A DNA stretch of 64,000 nucleotides from Methylobacterium sp. WSM2598 (GCF_000379105.1 NZ_KB900609.1:1363347-1427346), one strand, 5' to 3'; shown: positions 31,887 through 41,449, numbered from the stretch's first letter. Notes: a model not told the origin generated them from the letters alone. Numbers and translations: made by a program.

Positions 31887-33308
31887 TCAGCCGTCCTTGT
31901 CCAGGCCGGCGATGGCGCGGGCGAAGTCCCGGGCCGTGAAGGGTTCGAGGTCGTCCACCCCCTCGCCGACGCCGATGAAGTGGACCGGCAGGCCGAACTT
32001 CGCCGCGAGCGCCACCAGGATACCACCGCGGGCGGTGCCGTCGAGTTTCGTCATCACCAGCCCGCTCACGCCCGCGGTCTTCTGGAACAGCTCGACCTGG
32101 CTGATCGCGTTCTGGCCGACCGTGGCGTCGAGGACGAGCAGCACCGCGTGCGGCGCCGTCTCGTCGAGCTTGCGGATCACCCGGACGATCTTCTCCAGCT
32201 CGGCCATCAGCCCGGCCTTGTTCTGGAGCCGGCCGGCCGTGTCGATCATCAGCACGTCGGTGCCGGCCTCGCGGGCGGCCTGGAGGGCGTCGAAGGCGAG
32301 GCCGGCCGCGTCCGCCCCCTGCGGGCGGCTGAGGACCGGCGCGCCGGTGCGCTCGCCCCAGACCTTGAGCTGCTCGATCGCCGCGGCCCGGAACGTGTCG
32401 CCGGCGGCGAGCATCACGCTGCGCCCCTGCGCCCGGAACTTCTGGGCGAGCTTGCCGATCGTCGTCGTCTTGCCGGCCCCGTTCACGCCCACCATCAGCA
32501 GCACGAAGGGCTTGGCAGCGCCCTCGAGCGCGAGCGGCCGCGCCACCGGCTCCAGCGCCCGCTCGACCTCGGCGGCCAGGATCGCCCGCACCTCGTCGGG
32601 CGAGATCCCCTTCTCGTAGCGGCCCTTGCCCACCGCCTCGGCGATCCGCGTCGCCGTCTCGACGCCGAAATCCGCCTGGATCAGCGCGTCCTCCAGCTCC
32701 TCCAGGGTCGTCGCGTCGAGCTTGCGCTTGGTGAAGAGCCCGGTGACCCGCTCGGACAGGGCCGAGGAGGTGCGGCGCAGGCCGCCGGTGAGCCGGCTCC
32801 ACCAGCCGCGCTTCTCGCCCGGCGCCTCCGGAGGCGGCGCGGTCTCGGGCTCGGCGAGATCGGGCTCGTCGGTCTCGGGCTCGGCGAGGTCTGGCTCGGC
32901 GAGGTCGGCCCCGGCGAGGTCGGCCCCGGCGAGGTCGGCCCCGGGATGGGCGAGGGCGCTCGTCTCCCAGCCGCGCGGACCGGACGCCTCGGGCTCGACG
33001 CCGCCGTCGGGCTCCTCCGGCGTCGCCGGCTCCTGCCCGGCGGTGCCGGCCGGGGGCGCCTCGGGGGCGCCGTCGATCGGCTGCAGGTCGGCGCCCGCGA
33101 GCTCCGGCGCGAGGTCGCGCTCCGGCTCCGTGTCGGGGGAGGCCTCGGTGATGGTCGGCGGGGCCGCGGGCGGGCTCTGCGCCGCCCCGGCATAATCGGG
33201 TTCGCCCTCGGACGGCGTGACGGTCGGCGGCGCCTCCGGCGCCTCCCTGGCCTCGCCCCGGCGTCCGAACAGGCGCCCGAACCAGCCCGGCTTGGTGTTG
33301 TCGCTCAT
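31887..33308 (-). CDS. ftsY: Signal recognition particle receptor FtsY
   Basis: This 473-residue GTPase docks SRP-ribosome complexes at the membrane. The first ~165 residues are an acidic, proline/alanine-rich A domain with a run of ADLAG/EPDLA pentapeptide-like units (~124-155) encoded by a 15-bp DNA repeat. The N domain (TKRKLDATTLEELEDALIQ) and G domain follow, with GVNGAGKTTTIGKLA, DTFRAAA, DTAGR, TKLDGTARGG and the C-terminal GEGVDDLEPF. The ATG at 33308 gives the standard basic start MSDNTKPGWFGRLFGRR, which could bind lipid. Confidence 0.96.
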   Translation of the reverse strand: MSDNTKPGWFGRLFGRRGEAREAPEAPPTVTPSEGEPDYAGAAQSPPAAPPTITEASPDTEPERDLAPELAGADLQPIDGAPEAPPAGTAGQEPATPEEPDGGVEPEASGPRGWETSALAHPGADLAGADLAGADLAEPDLAEPETDEPDLAEPETAPPPEAPGEKRGWWSRLTGGLRRTSSALSERVTGLFTKRKLDATTLEELEDALIQADFGVETATRIAEAVGKGRYEKGISPDEVRAILAAEVERALEPVARPLALEGAAKPFVLLMVGVNGAGKTTTIGKLAQKFRAQGRSVMLAAGDTFRAAAIEQLKVWGERTGAPVLSRPQGADAAGLAFDALQAAREAGTDVLMIDTAGRLQNKAGLMAELEKIVRVIRKLDETAPHAVLLVLDATVGQNAISQVELFQKTAGVSGLVMTKLDGTARGGILVALAAKFGLPVHFIGVGEGVDDLEPFTARDFARAIAGLDKDG

Positions 33309-33380
33309 CCGCGCCTGCTCCACACCGTCCGGACGATGCGACCGGACCTCCTGAACCCCAACCACGGCGAACGCGCTGCC

Positions 33381-34067
33381 ATGATCGTCGAAGACATAGT
33401 CTCGCGGGTGCTCTACCGCGATGCCCTGGTGCTCGTCATCGACAAGCCGGCGGGTCTGCCGGTGCATCCGGGGCCGAAGGGGGGCGAGACCCTGGTCCAG
33501 CACCTCGACGCGCTGCGCTTCGGCCTGCCGCGCCGGCCGGAGGCGGCCCACCGCCTCGACCGCGACACCTCGGGCTGCCTCGCCCTCGGCCGGCACGCCA
33601 AGGCGCTGGCCCGGCTCGGTCAGCTCTTCGCGCAGGGGCATGCCCGCAAGACCTACTGGGCGCTCGTCGACGGCGCGCCCGCCGCCGAGGAGGGGGAGAT
33701 CGACCTCGCCCTCGCGCGCCGCTCGGAGGATCCGCGCAGCTGGTGGATGCGGGCGGACCCGGCCGGCGACCCGGCCCTGACCCGCTGGCGCCTGCGCGGG
33801 CGCTCCCCGGAGGGCGGCGCGTGGCTCGAACTGGAGCCGGTCACGGGCCGCACCCACCAGCTGCGGGTCCACTGCGCCGCCATGGGCTGGCCGATCCGGG
33901 GCGACGCCGTCTACGGGGCGGCGCCCCGCCGCGGCGGGCCCGGCCTGCAGCTGCACGCCCGCAGCCTGAGCCTGCCGCTCTACCCGAGGAAGCCGCCCGT
34001 CACCGCCGAGGCCCCGGTCCCGCCGCACATGCGGGCCGGCCTCGCCGCCTGCGGCTTCGCCGGCTGA
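33381..34067 (+). CDS. RluA-family RNA pseudouridine synthase
   Basis: This 228-residue enzyme converts uridine to pseudouridine in rRNA or tRNA. The catalytic aspartate is D60 in HRLDRDTSGCL. LVIDKPAGLPVHPG precedes it, and TGRTHQLRVHCAAMGWPI and GDAVYG follow. It has no N-terminal S4 domain, so it resembles the short RluA/TruC-like type. The target base cannot be told from sequence. It diverges from ftsY and is 72 bp from its start. Confidence 0.9.
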   Translation: MIVEDIVSRVLYRDALVLVIDKPAGLPVHPGPKGGETLVQHLDALRFGLPRRPEAAHRLDRDTSGCLALGRHAKALARLGQLFAQGHARKTYWALVDGAPAAEEGEIDLALARRSEDPRSWWMRADPAGDPALTRWRLRGRSPEGGAWLELEPVTGRTHQLRVHCAAMGWPIRGDAVYGAAPRRGGPGLQLHARSLSLPLYPRKPPVTAEAPVPPHMRAGLAACGFAG

Positions 34068-34080
34068 TCGGGCCCTTCTC

Positions 34081-35331
34081 TCAGGCCTTGGCCCGCTCGC
34101 GGTTGCCGTACTGCGCCAGCTCCAGCCGGGCGATCGAGCGGTTGTGGACCTCGTCCGGCCCGTCCGCGAGGCGCAGCGTGCGGATCCGCGCGTAGGCGTA
34201 GGCGAGGCCCGCGTCGCTGCTGACGCCCGCGCCGCCGAAGGCCTGGATGGCGTCGTCGATGACCTTGAGGGCGATGCGGGGCGCCGCGACCTTGATCATG
34301 GCGATCTCGAGCTTGGCGCCCTTGTTGCCGACCTTGTCCATCATGTCGGCGGCCTTCAGGCAGAGCAGCCGCGTCATCTCGATGTCGATGCGGGCCTCGG
34401 CGATGCGCTGCTCCCAGACCGAGTGGTCGGCGATGCGCTTGCCGAAGGCGACACGCGAGAGGAGCCGCCGGCACATCGCCGCGAGCGCCTCCTCGGCGAC
34501 GCCGATCGTGCGCATGCAATGGTGGATCCGCCCCGGCCCGAGCCGGCCCTGCGCGATCTCGAAGCCGCGGCCCTCGCCGAGGATCAGGTTCTCGGCCGGC
34601 ACCCGCACCTCCTCGAGGATCACCTCGGCGTGGCCGTGCGGCGCGTCGTCGTAGCCGAAGACCGGCAGCATCCGCACCACCCTGATTCCGGGCGCGTCGA
34701 GGGGCACGAGGATCTGCGATTGCTGCTGGTGCAGGGGGGCGTCGGTGTCGGTCTTGCCCATCACGATGGCGACGGCGCAGCGCGGGTCGCCCACGCCCGA
34801 GGACCACCATTTGCGCCCGCTGAGCACGTAATGGTCGCCGTCGCGGCGGATCCGGGTCTCGATGTTGGTGGCGTCCGAGGAGGCGACGTCGGGCTCGGTC
34901 ATCAGGAAGGCCGAGCGGATCTCGCCCGCCATCAGGGGCGCGAGCCAGCGCGCCTTCTGGGCCGGGGAGCCGTAGCGGTGCAGCACCTCCATGTTGCCGG
35001 TGTCGGGCGCCGAGCAGTTGAACACCTCGGAGGCCCAGGGCACGCGGCCCATCTCCTCGGCGCAGAGCGCGTAGTCGAGGTTGGTGAGGCCCGCGCCGCG
35101 ATACTCGGGCGTGTCGTGCGCCGGGGAGGGCGGCAGGAACAGGTTCCAGAGGCCGGCCGCGCGGGCGAGGGGCTTCAGGCGCTCGATCACCGGCACCGGC
35201 TGCCAGCGGTCGCTGCCGAACCCCTCCATCTCGGCCTTGTAGGTCGGGACGTTCGGCCGGACGTGCTCGTCCATGAAGGCGACGACCCGGTCGCGCCAGT
35301 GCCGCTGCCGCTCGGAGAGGGTGAAGTCCAT
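34081..35331 (-). CDS. Acyl-CoA dehydrogenase (ACAD10/11-like)
   Basis: This 416-residue flavoenzyme should oxidise an acyl-CoA at the alpha-beta bond. [17 protein letters not shown], the [14 protein letters not shown] flavin-binding strand, [17 protein letters not shown] and the C-terminal [17 protein letters not shown] are typical of the ACAD10/11 group, which in other organisms can act on 4-hydroxyacyl-CoAs. The start at 35331 follows GGGAGGAG; a start at 35382 would add an unlikely proline/arginine leader. It lies downstream of the double-TetR gene on the same strand. Confidence 0.92.
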   Translation of the reverse strand: MDFTLSERQRHWRDRVVAFMDEHVRPNVPTYKAEMEGFGSDRWQPVPVIERLKPLARAAGLWNLFLPPSPAHDTPEYRGAGLTNLDYALCAEEMGRVPWASEVFNCSAPDTGNMEVLHRYGSPAQKARWLAPLMAGEIRSAFLMTEPDVASSDATNIETRIRRDGDHYVLSGRKWWSSGVGDPRCAVAIVMGKTDTDAPLHQQQSQILVPLDAPGIRVVRMLPVFGYDDAPHGHAEVILEEVRVPAENLILGEGRGFEIAQGRLGPGRIHHCMRTIGVAEEALAAMCRRLLSRVAFGKRIADHSVWEQRIAEARIDIEMTRLLCLKAADMMDKVGNKGAKLEIAMIKVAAPRIALKVIDDAIQAFGGAGVSSDAGLAYAYARIRTLRLADGPDEVHNRSIARLELAQYGNRERAKA

Positions 35332-35488
35332 CGGCGTGCTCCTCCCGGGCCGGGGTCGGAGCGCCCCGGCATCGTCCCACACCCTAGCGCCGAGTCCCGC
35401 GGCGGGAAAACCCTGCGCGCAGAACCCGGTTTTCGAAAGCGCGGCCCGTCGGGGGCAGACCCCGGGCGGGGGCGGCGTACCGCTCTTT

Positions 35489-36742
35489 CTACGCGGGCGG
35501 CGCGAAGAGGCCGAGGAAGAGCGGCCTGGCGTAGAGGTCGGCGGCGGTCTCGGGCGTCACGCCGGGCACCCAGGCGGGCAGTTCGGCGGCCCCGTTGATC
35601 ATGCTGCTGACGAGCTGCGCGGCGATGCCGGGGTCGTGGGCCCGCACCGACCCGTCCGCCATGCCCTCGACGAGGCAGAAGGTGAAGCGCTCGGCGAGGC
35701 GGTTCATGGTCAGGCGGGTCTGCGTGCGCAGGGCCTCCGGCAGGGCGCTGAAGGCGGTGACGCGCAGGAGCGGCCCGGCCGGGCCGAGCTGGCGCCGCAC
35801 CAGCGTCGCCGAGACGGTGCAGAGCCGCGCCCAGCCGCTGCCGCCCGCCGCGTCGGCGGCGTCCTGCACGGCGCGGATCTGCGCGAAGCTGCGCGAGAAG
35901 CAATGGGCGACGAGGTCGTCCTTGTTGTCGTTGTGGTGGTAGAACGAGCCCTTGGTGACCTTGAGCAGCCCCGAGATCTTCTCCACCGAGGCGCCCCGGT
36001 AGCCCTGCTGGTTGATCAGGATGGTGGCGGCGCGCAGGAACGCCTCGGGGGAGACCTCGCTCTCGGGCGGGCGCGCCGGCTCGGGCAGGATCGCCGGGGA
36101 CCAGGCGGCGGCCGGGCCGGCGAGGCCGCCCAGCAGCAGGTCGCTCACCAGGGCGGCGACCCGGCCGTAGTCGCGCGGCTCGTAGCGGTCGATCCACAGG
36201 CGGGTCGAGTGGATCACGCAGAGGAGCAGGTGGGTGCGCGCGTTGCGCTCGGCGCGGTCGAGCCCGGCCTCGTCGAACAGCCCGCGCAGGCGCCGGAACA
36301 GGTCGGCGTAGGCCGAGAACACCGCCTCGGCCTGCGGCTCGGGCAGGGCGCGCACGTCGTTGAGGACCGCGGTGTCCGGCTCGGCGCCGGTGGCGACCGC
36401 GGCGCGCTTGGCGAGGGTGAGGTCGAGGAGGCGGCGCAGCCGCGCCGCCGGGTCGGGCGCCGCCTCGGCCTCGGCCACCAGCGCGTCGAGGACCGCGATC
36501 GTGTGCAGGAAGCAGGCGGCCGCCAGATCCTCCTTGCGGCGGAAATAGTAGGTGACGCTGTTCGTCATCAGGCCGACCCGCCGGGCGACCTCAGAGAGGG
36601 TCGCGCCCTTGACCCCCGCCTCGTTGAAGAGCGCGACGGCGGCCTGCAGGATCGCATCCCGCTTCTGGGCGTAGCGCCTGGTCTGGCGCGGGGGCGCCTC
36701 CGGCGCGGCGGGCGGGTCGGCCATGTCGAGGGGCGGGGACAT
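35489..36742 (-). CDS. Tandem TetR regulator (two DNA-binding domains in one chain)
   Basis: This ~417-residue protein holds two complete TetR units. Unit 1 has its helix-turn-helix at ~20-70 ([20 protein letters not shown] then YFRRKEDL). Unit 2 has its own at ~235-285 ([20 protein letters not shown] then [10 protein letters not shown]). Each is followed by a ligand-binding helical region. Such fusions could bind DNA as a pseudo-dimer with two different half-sites. The start is uncertain: ATG at 36742 or 36724, and neither has a clear ribosome-binding site. Neighbouring targets may be the downstream acyl-CoA dehydrogenase or the upstream ligase gene. Confidence 0.85.
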   Translation of the reverse strand: MSPPLDMADPPAAPEAPPRQTRRYAQKRDAILQAAVALFNEAGVKGATLSEVARRVGLMTNSVTYYFRRKEDLAAACFLHTIAVLDALVAEAEAAPDPAARLRRLLDLTLAKRAAVATGAEPDTAVLNDVRALPEPQAEAVFSAYADLFRRLRGLFDEAGLDRAERNARTHLLLCVIHSTRLWIDRYEPRDYGRVAALVSDLLLGGLAGPAAAWSPAILPEPARPPESEVSPEAFLRAATILINQQGYRGASVEKISGLLKVTKGSFYHHNDNKDDLVAHCFSRSFAQIRAVQDAADAAGGSGWARLCTVSATLVRRQLGPAGPLLRVTAFSALPEALRTQTRLTMNRLAERFTFCLVEGMADGSVRAHDPGIAAQLVSSMINGAAELPAWVPGVTPETAADLYARPLFLGLFAPPA

Positions 36743-36795
36743 CGGGAGATTGAGCACGCGCGACGCGCGGGTGACAAGCCGCGCCCGGGCGCGCC

Positions 36796-38256
36796 TCAGG
36801 CCGGGAGCCGCGCCTGCGCCGCGGCGCGCGGCCCGGCGGGATCGGCCCGCAGGCATCGCGCGACGATCGGGCGCTTGCCGGCCAGGGAGGTGGGGAGCCG
36901 GTCGACGATCTCCAGGGTGAGGTCGAGCTCCCCCGCGAGCCGGCGCCCCATCCGCAGCAGGAAGCCGGTGAAGTCGGGCAGCGGCCCGGTGCTCGGGACG
37001 ACGCGCAGGGTCACTTGGCCGGGCTCCTCCTGCACGAACTGGAAGGCCCCGACGCCGAGGAGCGCCGGATCGAGCTGGATCATGTCCGCGAGCGGCACCT
37101 TGAGCCCGGAGCGGCCGAGCAGCGTCTCGGGCGCGCTGCGGGGGCGGATCCGCCGGACGGTGAGGCGCCGCCCGTTGCGGTCGTCCGGCGCCTCGACGAG
37201 TTCGGCCTCGTCCCCGGTTTCGTAGCGGATCAGCGGCATCCCCGCGCCGAGGAGCCCCGTCGCGACCAGCCGCCCGCGCGCGCCGGGCCGGGTCAGGGGC
37301 CGACCGGAGCCGTCGACGATCTCGGCGAGGCCGTGGAGCGGGTCGAAGACGTAGCAATCCGGCGCCCCGGGCCGTTCGGCCGCGAAGGCGACCTGCTCGC
37401 GCAGCCCGTAGACCGGGACGAGGCGGGCCCGGGGAAAGGCCCGTTCCAGGGTCGCCCGCGACGGGCCCGAGAGCGGTTCGGAGGTCGGCAGCACCCCGGT
37501 GACCTGCGGGAGCGGCCCCTCCTCGCGCAGCACGTGGGCGGCGAAGACGCAGAGCGCCGAGGGCAGCCCCTGCAGGAAGGCGATGCCCCAGCGCCGGATC
37601 GCCTCCAGGTAGCCCGCCATGACCGCGTCCGAGAGATGCAGGACCGAGCAGCGCAGCTCGCCCTCGCCGGGCGCCTCCTGCATGTAGCTCGGCGCGCCGA
37701 GATCGAGCCCCCGGAACACCGCCCGCATCGCCTGCGGCGTGAAGCCGGCCCGCGCCCATGCCTCGTGCCGGAAGGCCAGCGCTACCGGGTCGAGGCCGCG
37801 ATCGAGGAAGATCCGCGCGCTCTGCCCGCTGCGGTCGACCAGGATGCAGTCGCGCAGCCGCCCGGGATCCGTGGTGCAGAAGCGGGTCGCGTCCCGGGCG
37901 AGTTCCTCGCGGGTGAGGATCGGGATCCGCGGCCAGACGGCGCGCAGCGCCGCGCCGTCGAGGGCGCCGGCGCCCAGGACGGGGTCGAGGCGCTCGCGAT
38001 GGGCCGGGCTGTCGGCGCGCGCCCGCGCGACCAGGGCCGCGAGGGCTTCGTCCTGCGCCGCGCACGCGAAGGCCGGATCCGCCGCGGCGCGCCGGATGCG
38101 GGCGCGCCAGCGCCCGTAGGCCCGCCCGTAGCGCAGGCCGGCCGGCAGGCTGCGCCACGCGCGGGCGAACCGGTCCCGGGCGCCGTGGGGCAGGCGTTCG
38201 AGGGCGCCGGTGGCGACGTCGAGGGCGATCACGGTGGTCTCCTGTCGGCGGGTCAC
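36796..38256 (-). CDS. PaaK/CapK-like adenylate-forming protein
   Basis: This 486-residue protein is related to phenylacetate-CoA ligase and the capsule-cluster CapK group. The recognisable core is GVLPTSEPLSGPSRATLERA, VPVYGLREQVAFAAE and MPLIRYETGDEAEL (motif A8). The usual Ser/Thr/Gly-rich ATP loop is degenerate: DRSGQSARIF where PaaK has an SSGTTG-like sequence, so ATP-dependent ligation is not certain. It lies 22 bp after the WecG-type glycosyltransferase gene, which suggests a role in modifying a polysaccharide or its precursor. Confidence 0.75.
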   Translation of the reverse strand: MTRRQETTVIALDVATGALERLPHGARDRFARAWRSLPAGLRYGRAYGRWRARIRRAAADPAFACAAQDEALAALVARARADSPAHRERLDPVLGAGALDGAALRAVWPRIPILTREELARDATRFCTTDPGRLRDCILVDRSGQSARIFLDRGLDPVALAFRHEAWARAGFTPQAMRAVFRGLDLGAPSYMQEAPGEGELRCSVLHLSDAVMAGYLEAIRRWGIAFLQGLPSALCVFAAHVLREEGPLPQVTGVLPTSEPLSGPSRATLERAFPRARLVPVYGLREQVAFAAERPGAPDCYVFDPLHGLAEIVDGSGRPLTRPGARGRLVATGLLGAGMPLIRYETGDEAELVEAPDDRNGRRLTVRRIRPRSAPETLLGRSGLKVPLADMIQLDPALLGVGAFQFVQEEPGQVTLRVVPSTGPLPDFTGFLLRMGRRLAGELDLTLEIVDRLPTSLAGKRPIVARCLRADPAGPRAAAQARLPA

Positions 38257-38277
38257 GGGAAGGGGCGGGGGCGGGCT

Positions 38278-39054
38278 TCAGGCCCGCAGGCCCGACCCCG
38301 CCGGGAGGCGGGGATCGGCGACGCGGCGCAGGAGCGCCGCGAGCAGGAGCCCGGCGAAGGCGGCGTTGCTGCGCAGCGCCCGCCCGGCGAGCCGGCGCGG
38401 ATCCTGGGCCGCCCGGTAGGCCCATTCGGCCCCGACGCGCCGGACGAGGGGGGGCGCCCGGTGCATCCGCCCGGCGGTGAGCGCGAAGGCCCCCTCCGCG
38501 CTCAGCACGAGCGGCACGGCGAGGCGCTCCCGGTTGCGGCGCAGGAAGCCGTGGCGCAGGCCGGCGGGCAGCGACAGGACGAGTCCGTCCGCGCCGCTCG
38601 CCGCGATCCGGCGGCAGATCTCCGGTTCCTGGTCGGGGCGGAAATGGCCGTGGTGGCGGCCCGCGAGGCGCAGGCGCGGGTGGCGCCGCCGCAGGGCGCG
38701 GGCCGCGTCCGCGACGACGTCCGGCGCCTCCCCCAGCAGGAAGGGCCGCAGGCCGCGCCGCTCGCAGCCCTCCAGGACCCCGTCGAACAGGTCGATCCCC
38801 GCCACGCGCGGGCGCGCGCCGCGGCCGGCGAGCCAGAGCGCGAGGGCGATCCCGCTCCCGGCCACGCTCACGAGGTCGCTCTCCCGCAGGTCGCGGGCGA
38901 GCACCGCGTCGCGGCGCGCCGCCACCAGGGTCGCGACGTCGAGGGCCGCGTGGCGCAGCGGCGGCGCCTCGCCCGCCATGGCGGCGAGGGCCCGCGCCAG
39001 GGTCTCGTCGCGCCCGAGGAGGTCCACGGAGAGGCCGAGGAGGTCGACGCGCAT
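38278..39054 (-). CDS. WecG/TagA/CpsF-family glycosyltransferase
   Basis: This 258-residue enzyme of GT family 26 transfers a sugar (ManNAc/ManNAcA in known members) onto a lipid-linked acceptor. DLVSVAGSGIALALWLAG matches the NADGxG region, followed by GIDLFDGVLEGCERRGLRPF, LAGRHHGHFRPD and a basic C-terminal membrane-contact part. The catalytic-region Asp of the NADG motif appears replaced (VAGSG), so activity is uncertain. I start at the ATG at 39054 with GGGGAA upstream. The 65 codons before it are low-complexity. It is cotranscribed with the PaaK-like gene. Confidence 0.82.
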   Translation of the reverse strand: MRVDLLGLSVDLLGRDETLARALAAMAGEAPPLRHAALDVATLVAARRDAVLARDLRESDLVSVAGSGIALALWLAGRGARPRVAGIDLFDGVLEGCERRGLRPFLLGEAPDVVADAARALRRRHPRLRLAGRHHGHFRPDQEPEICRRIAASGADGLVLSLPAGLRHGFLRRNRERLAVPLVLSAEGAFALTAGRMHRAPPLVRRVGAEWAYRAAQDPRRLAGRALRSNAAFAGLLLAALLRRVADPRLPAGSGLRA

Positions 39055-39616
39055 CCCGGTTCCCCGCGCTCGGCGACCGCCGCCGGGCCGCCGCGGAGCG
39101 GCTCCGAGCGGCGCGGAAAACGGACTGGGCATCGAGGAAGCGGGCATCGGGGCGACCCTTCCGGGAGCCTCGCCGGCTCCCCGTGCCCCGATCGCAGCAA
39201 ATTGGAAACCAAGTCGGGATGCCGGAAAATGTCGTGTTCCGGCACTCATTCCGTAGGGTTAGGAACGAAAACCGGTCGCCGGCCGTCCCGCCGGAAAGGA
39301 AACTGGTCCATTTCGGGACCGCCCACGCTCCGGGTCCGGCCGCGCGGCGCCGCGGGCGCCGCCGCGGCGCAACGGGCCGGTCCGGGGGGGCCCGCCCTTG
39401 CGGGTGGGCCCACACTTGCAGGGTAGCGGCGACAGGCGCTGCCGCGGCAGCCGTTTCGCGCCATCGCGGGACAGCCGGCGCGGCCGGCCGGACCGGAGCG
39501 GGACGGGTTCCCGGGGCACCCTGCGCGGAGGGGTCGGAATGAGCCAGGTGCGGCGAGTGGGCGGGTGGGGGCGGGTCCCGGAGGCCGGCCCGAGCGGCGC
39601 GCCGACCCGCTTCGCC
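39055..39616. other. 562-bp intergenic region with promoter-like and palindromic sequence
   Basis: It separates the carrier-protein gene from the glycosyltransferase gene. GCCGGAA (39221-39227) and TTCCGGC (39237-39243) form a short stem. GGAAACCAAGTCGGGAT (39204-39220) nearly repeats the GGAAACCAAGCGGGAT found at 359-374 beside the triple repeat. No open frame here has a recognisable domain. Confidence 0.45.
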
Positions 39617-39892
39617 TCAGGCCGCCACCGACCCGGCCCCGACGGCGCGCACCATCTCGCTGATCGAGGCGAGGGTGCGGAAGCTCGCCGGGTTGAGATG
39701 GCTCGCCGGGATCGTGATGTCGAATTCGGCCTCGATCGCCAGCATCAGGTTGACGAGGTCGAGGGAGGTGAGACCCGCCTCGGTCAGGAAGGTGTCGGGC
39801 GCGGGCCGGCTCTCGATGCCCTTCTGGGCCAGGATGCCCTGGACGAGGCCGGCCGTGCGGGCCGCGATGTCGGTCGGCGGGAATGCGGTCAT
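39617..39892 (-). CDS. Acyl carrier protein-like (phosphopantetheine-binding) protein
   Basis: This 91-residue four-helix carrier protein has the phosphopantetheine site at S43 in EAGLTSLDLVNLMLAIEAEF. The usual DSL triplet reads TSL, as in carrier proteins outside fatty acid synthesis. Acidic helix 2 and the FDITIPASHL loop are normal. It diverges from the acyl-CoA-dehydrogenase-like and amino acid:carrier-protein ligase genes, so it is the expected substrate of the ligase: the arm would be charged with an amino acid as a thioester. It is not the housekeeping AcpP. Confidence 0.88.
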   Translation of the reverse strand: MTAFPPTDIAARTAGLVQGILAQKGIESRPAPDTFLTEAGLTSLDLVNLMLAIEAEFDITIPASHLNPASFRTLASISEMVRAVGAGSVAA

Positions 39893-40179
39893 CGACGATC
39901 CTCCGGTGCGCTGAGCGGTATCGGGCGCCAGGATGCGGCACCCGCCTTACGACTTGGTGCACGCATTCCCGTCGGATGGCGGTCCAAGGATTTCCGCAAA
40001 ATTAGACTTAATGATCTTTGCATTTCCGTTCGCAGGCCAAGTGGGCGGCGTGATCTCGTGCTCGGCGCTCAGGATGTCTTAGGTTTTCGCCGGTACTTGT
40101 CCTGCCGCAGAGGAGAGGCGCGGCGATCCGCCGGGAGAGCGGACGCGGCGCCCGCAGCATCGAACCAGAGGGGTTGTGC
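39893..40179. promoter_or_regulatory. Divergent promoter region of the carrier-protein module
   Basis: This 287-bp spacer lies between the carrier-protein gene (minus) and the dehydrogenase gene (plus). It contains the most AT-rich stretch of the neighbourhood (39995-40030, including AAAATTAGACTTAATGATC), where promoters for both directions are likely. Divergent control would allow the carrier protein and its ligase to be co-expressed. No palindromic operator stands out. Confidence 0.45.
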
Positions 40180-41409
40180 ATGACCATCCAGAGCATCCCG
40201 GCCGGCGGCGCGCTCGCCGCGCAGGCGGCCGCCTCCGCGGCGGAGGCGGCCGCCTCGGTCGAGCCGGGCCTGCGCGCCCTCGTGGTGGCGGGCATCGCCG
40301 CCGCCCACGCGGAGGCGGTGGACCGCGACGCCCGCTACCCGGCCGAGGCGATGGCGGCGGCCAAGCAGCAGCGGCTGCTGGGGCTGACCGTGCCGCGGGA
40401 GCTGGGCGGCGAGGGCGCGAGCCTCGCGGCGGCCGCGGATGTCTGCTACGCGCTCGGCCGCGCCTGCGCCTCGACGGCGATGATCTACGCGATGCACCTG
40501 ACCAAGGTCGCCTGCATCGTCGATCACGGGCGCGGCCAGCCCTGGCAGGAGGGGCTGCTGCGCCGCCTCTGCGCCGAGCAGCTGCTCCTCGCCTCCTCGA
40601 CCACCGAGGGGCAGGGCGGCGGCAACGTCCGCTCCAGCGCCGCCGCCATCGAGCGGGACGGGGACGCGGTCACCCTCGACCGGGCCGCGACCGTGATCTC
40701 CTACGGGGCCGAGGCGGACGGGATCGTGACCACGGCCCGGCGCGCCCCGGACGCGGCCGCCTCCGACCAGGTGCTCGCGGTCTTCCTGAAGGAGGATTAC
40801 ACCCTGGAGCGCCTGAGCGGCTGGGAGACGCTCGGCATGCGCGGCACCAGCAGCATCGGCTTCCGGCTGCGGGCGCGCGGGGGGGCGGACCAGATCCTGG
40901 CGGTGCCCTACGCGCGCATCCACGCCGAGTCGATGACGCCGGTCTCGCACATCCTGTGGTCGAGCGCCTGGGCCGGCATCGCCGCCGGGGCAGTGGAGCG
41001 GGCGCAGGCCTTCACGCGCCAGGCGGCCCGCGGGGCCGGCGGGCAGATGCCGCCGGGGGCGGCGCATTACGGCCGGGCGGCGGCCTCGCTGCGCAGCCTG
41101 CGCGCCCTGATCACCGAGGGCATCGCCCGCTACGCGGCCGCCGGCGAGGCCGGCAGCCTCGGCAGCCTCGATTTCCAGACCGCCATCACGATGCTGAAGG
41201 TCGACACCTCGGAACTCGCGCTCGCGGCGGTGTCGAGCGCCATGCGGGCCTGCGGCCTCGCGGGCTACCGCCAGGACGGGCCGTTCAGCATCGGCCGGGC
41301 GCTGCGCGACATCCTGTCGGCGCCGATCATGATCCACAACGACCGCATCACCGCGAATCTCGCGGCGACGGCCCTGCTCTCGACGGTTCCGGCCTCGCTC
41401 CGGGACTGA
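40180..41409 (+). CDS. Acyl-CoA dehydrogenase-like flavoprotein in the carrier-protein module
   Basis: This 409-residue protein has the acyl-CoA dehydrogenase fold: an N-terminal helical domain with GLTVPRELGGEGASLAAAAD, a middle beta domain with the flavin strand region SSTTEGQGGGNVRSS, and a C-terminal helical domain of the type 2 sort. Related flavoproteins act on carrier-protein-bound substrates or on small molecules (hydroxylase-like group). Its position between a carrier protein and an amino acid:carrier-protein ligase suggests oxidation of a carrier-bound aminoacyl group, but this is unproved. The ATG at 40180 follows AGAGGGG. The ligase gene begins 40 bp downstream. Confidence 0.85.
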   Translation: MTIQSIPAGGALAAQAAASAAEAAASVEPGLRALVVAGIAAAHAEAVDRDARYPAEAMAAAKQQRLLGLTVPRELGGEGASLAAAADVCYALGRACASTAMIYAMHLTKVACIVDHGRGQPWQEGLLRRLCAEQLLLASSTTEGQGGGNVRSSAAAIERDGDAVTLDRAATVISYGAEADGIVTTARRAPDAAASDQVLAVFLKEDYTLERLSGWETLGMRGTSSIGFRLRARGGADQILAVPYARIHAESMTPVSHILWSSAWAGIAAGAVERAQAFTRQAARGAGGQMPPGAAHYGRAAASLRSLRALITEGIARYAAAGEAGSLGSLDFQTAITMLKVDTSELALAAVSSAMRACGLAGYRQDGPFSIGRALRDILSAPIMIHNDRITANLAATALLSTVPASLRD

Positions 41410-41449
41410 CCCCCGCCCCCCGACCCGATTCGACACGCGCGGTGACGCC

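Noticed and set aside
39246..39962. 238-codon minus-strand frame over the carrier-protein gene
   Set aside because: It is out of frame with the carrier protein, which has a proper start and phosphopantetheine motif.
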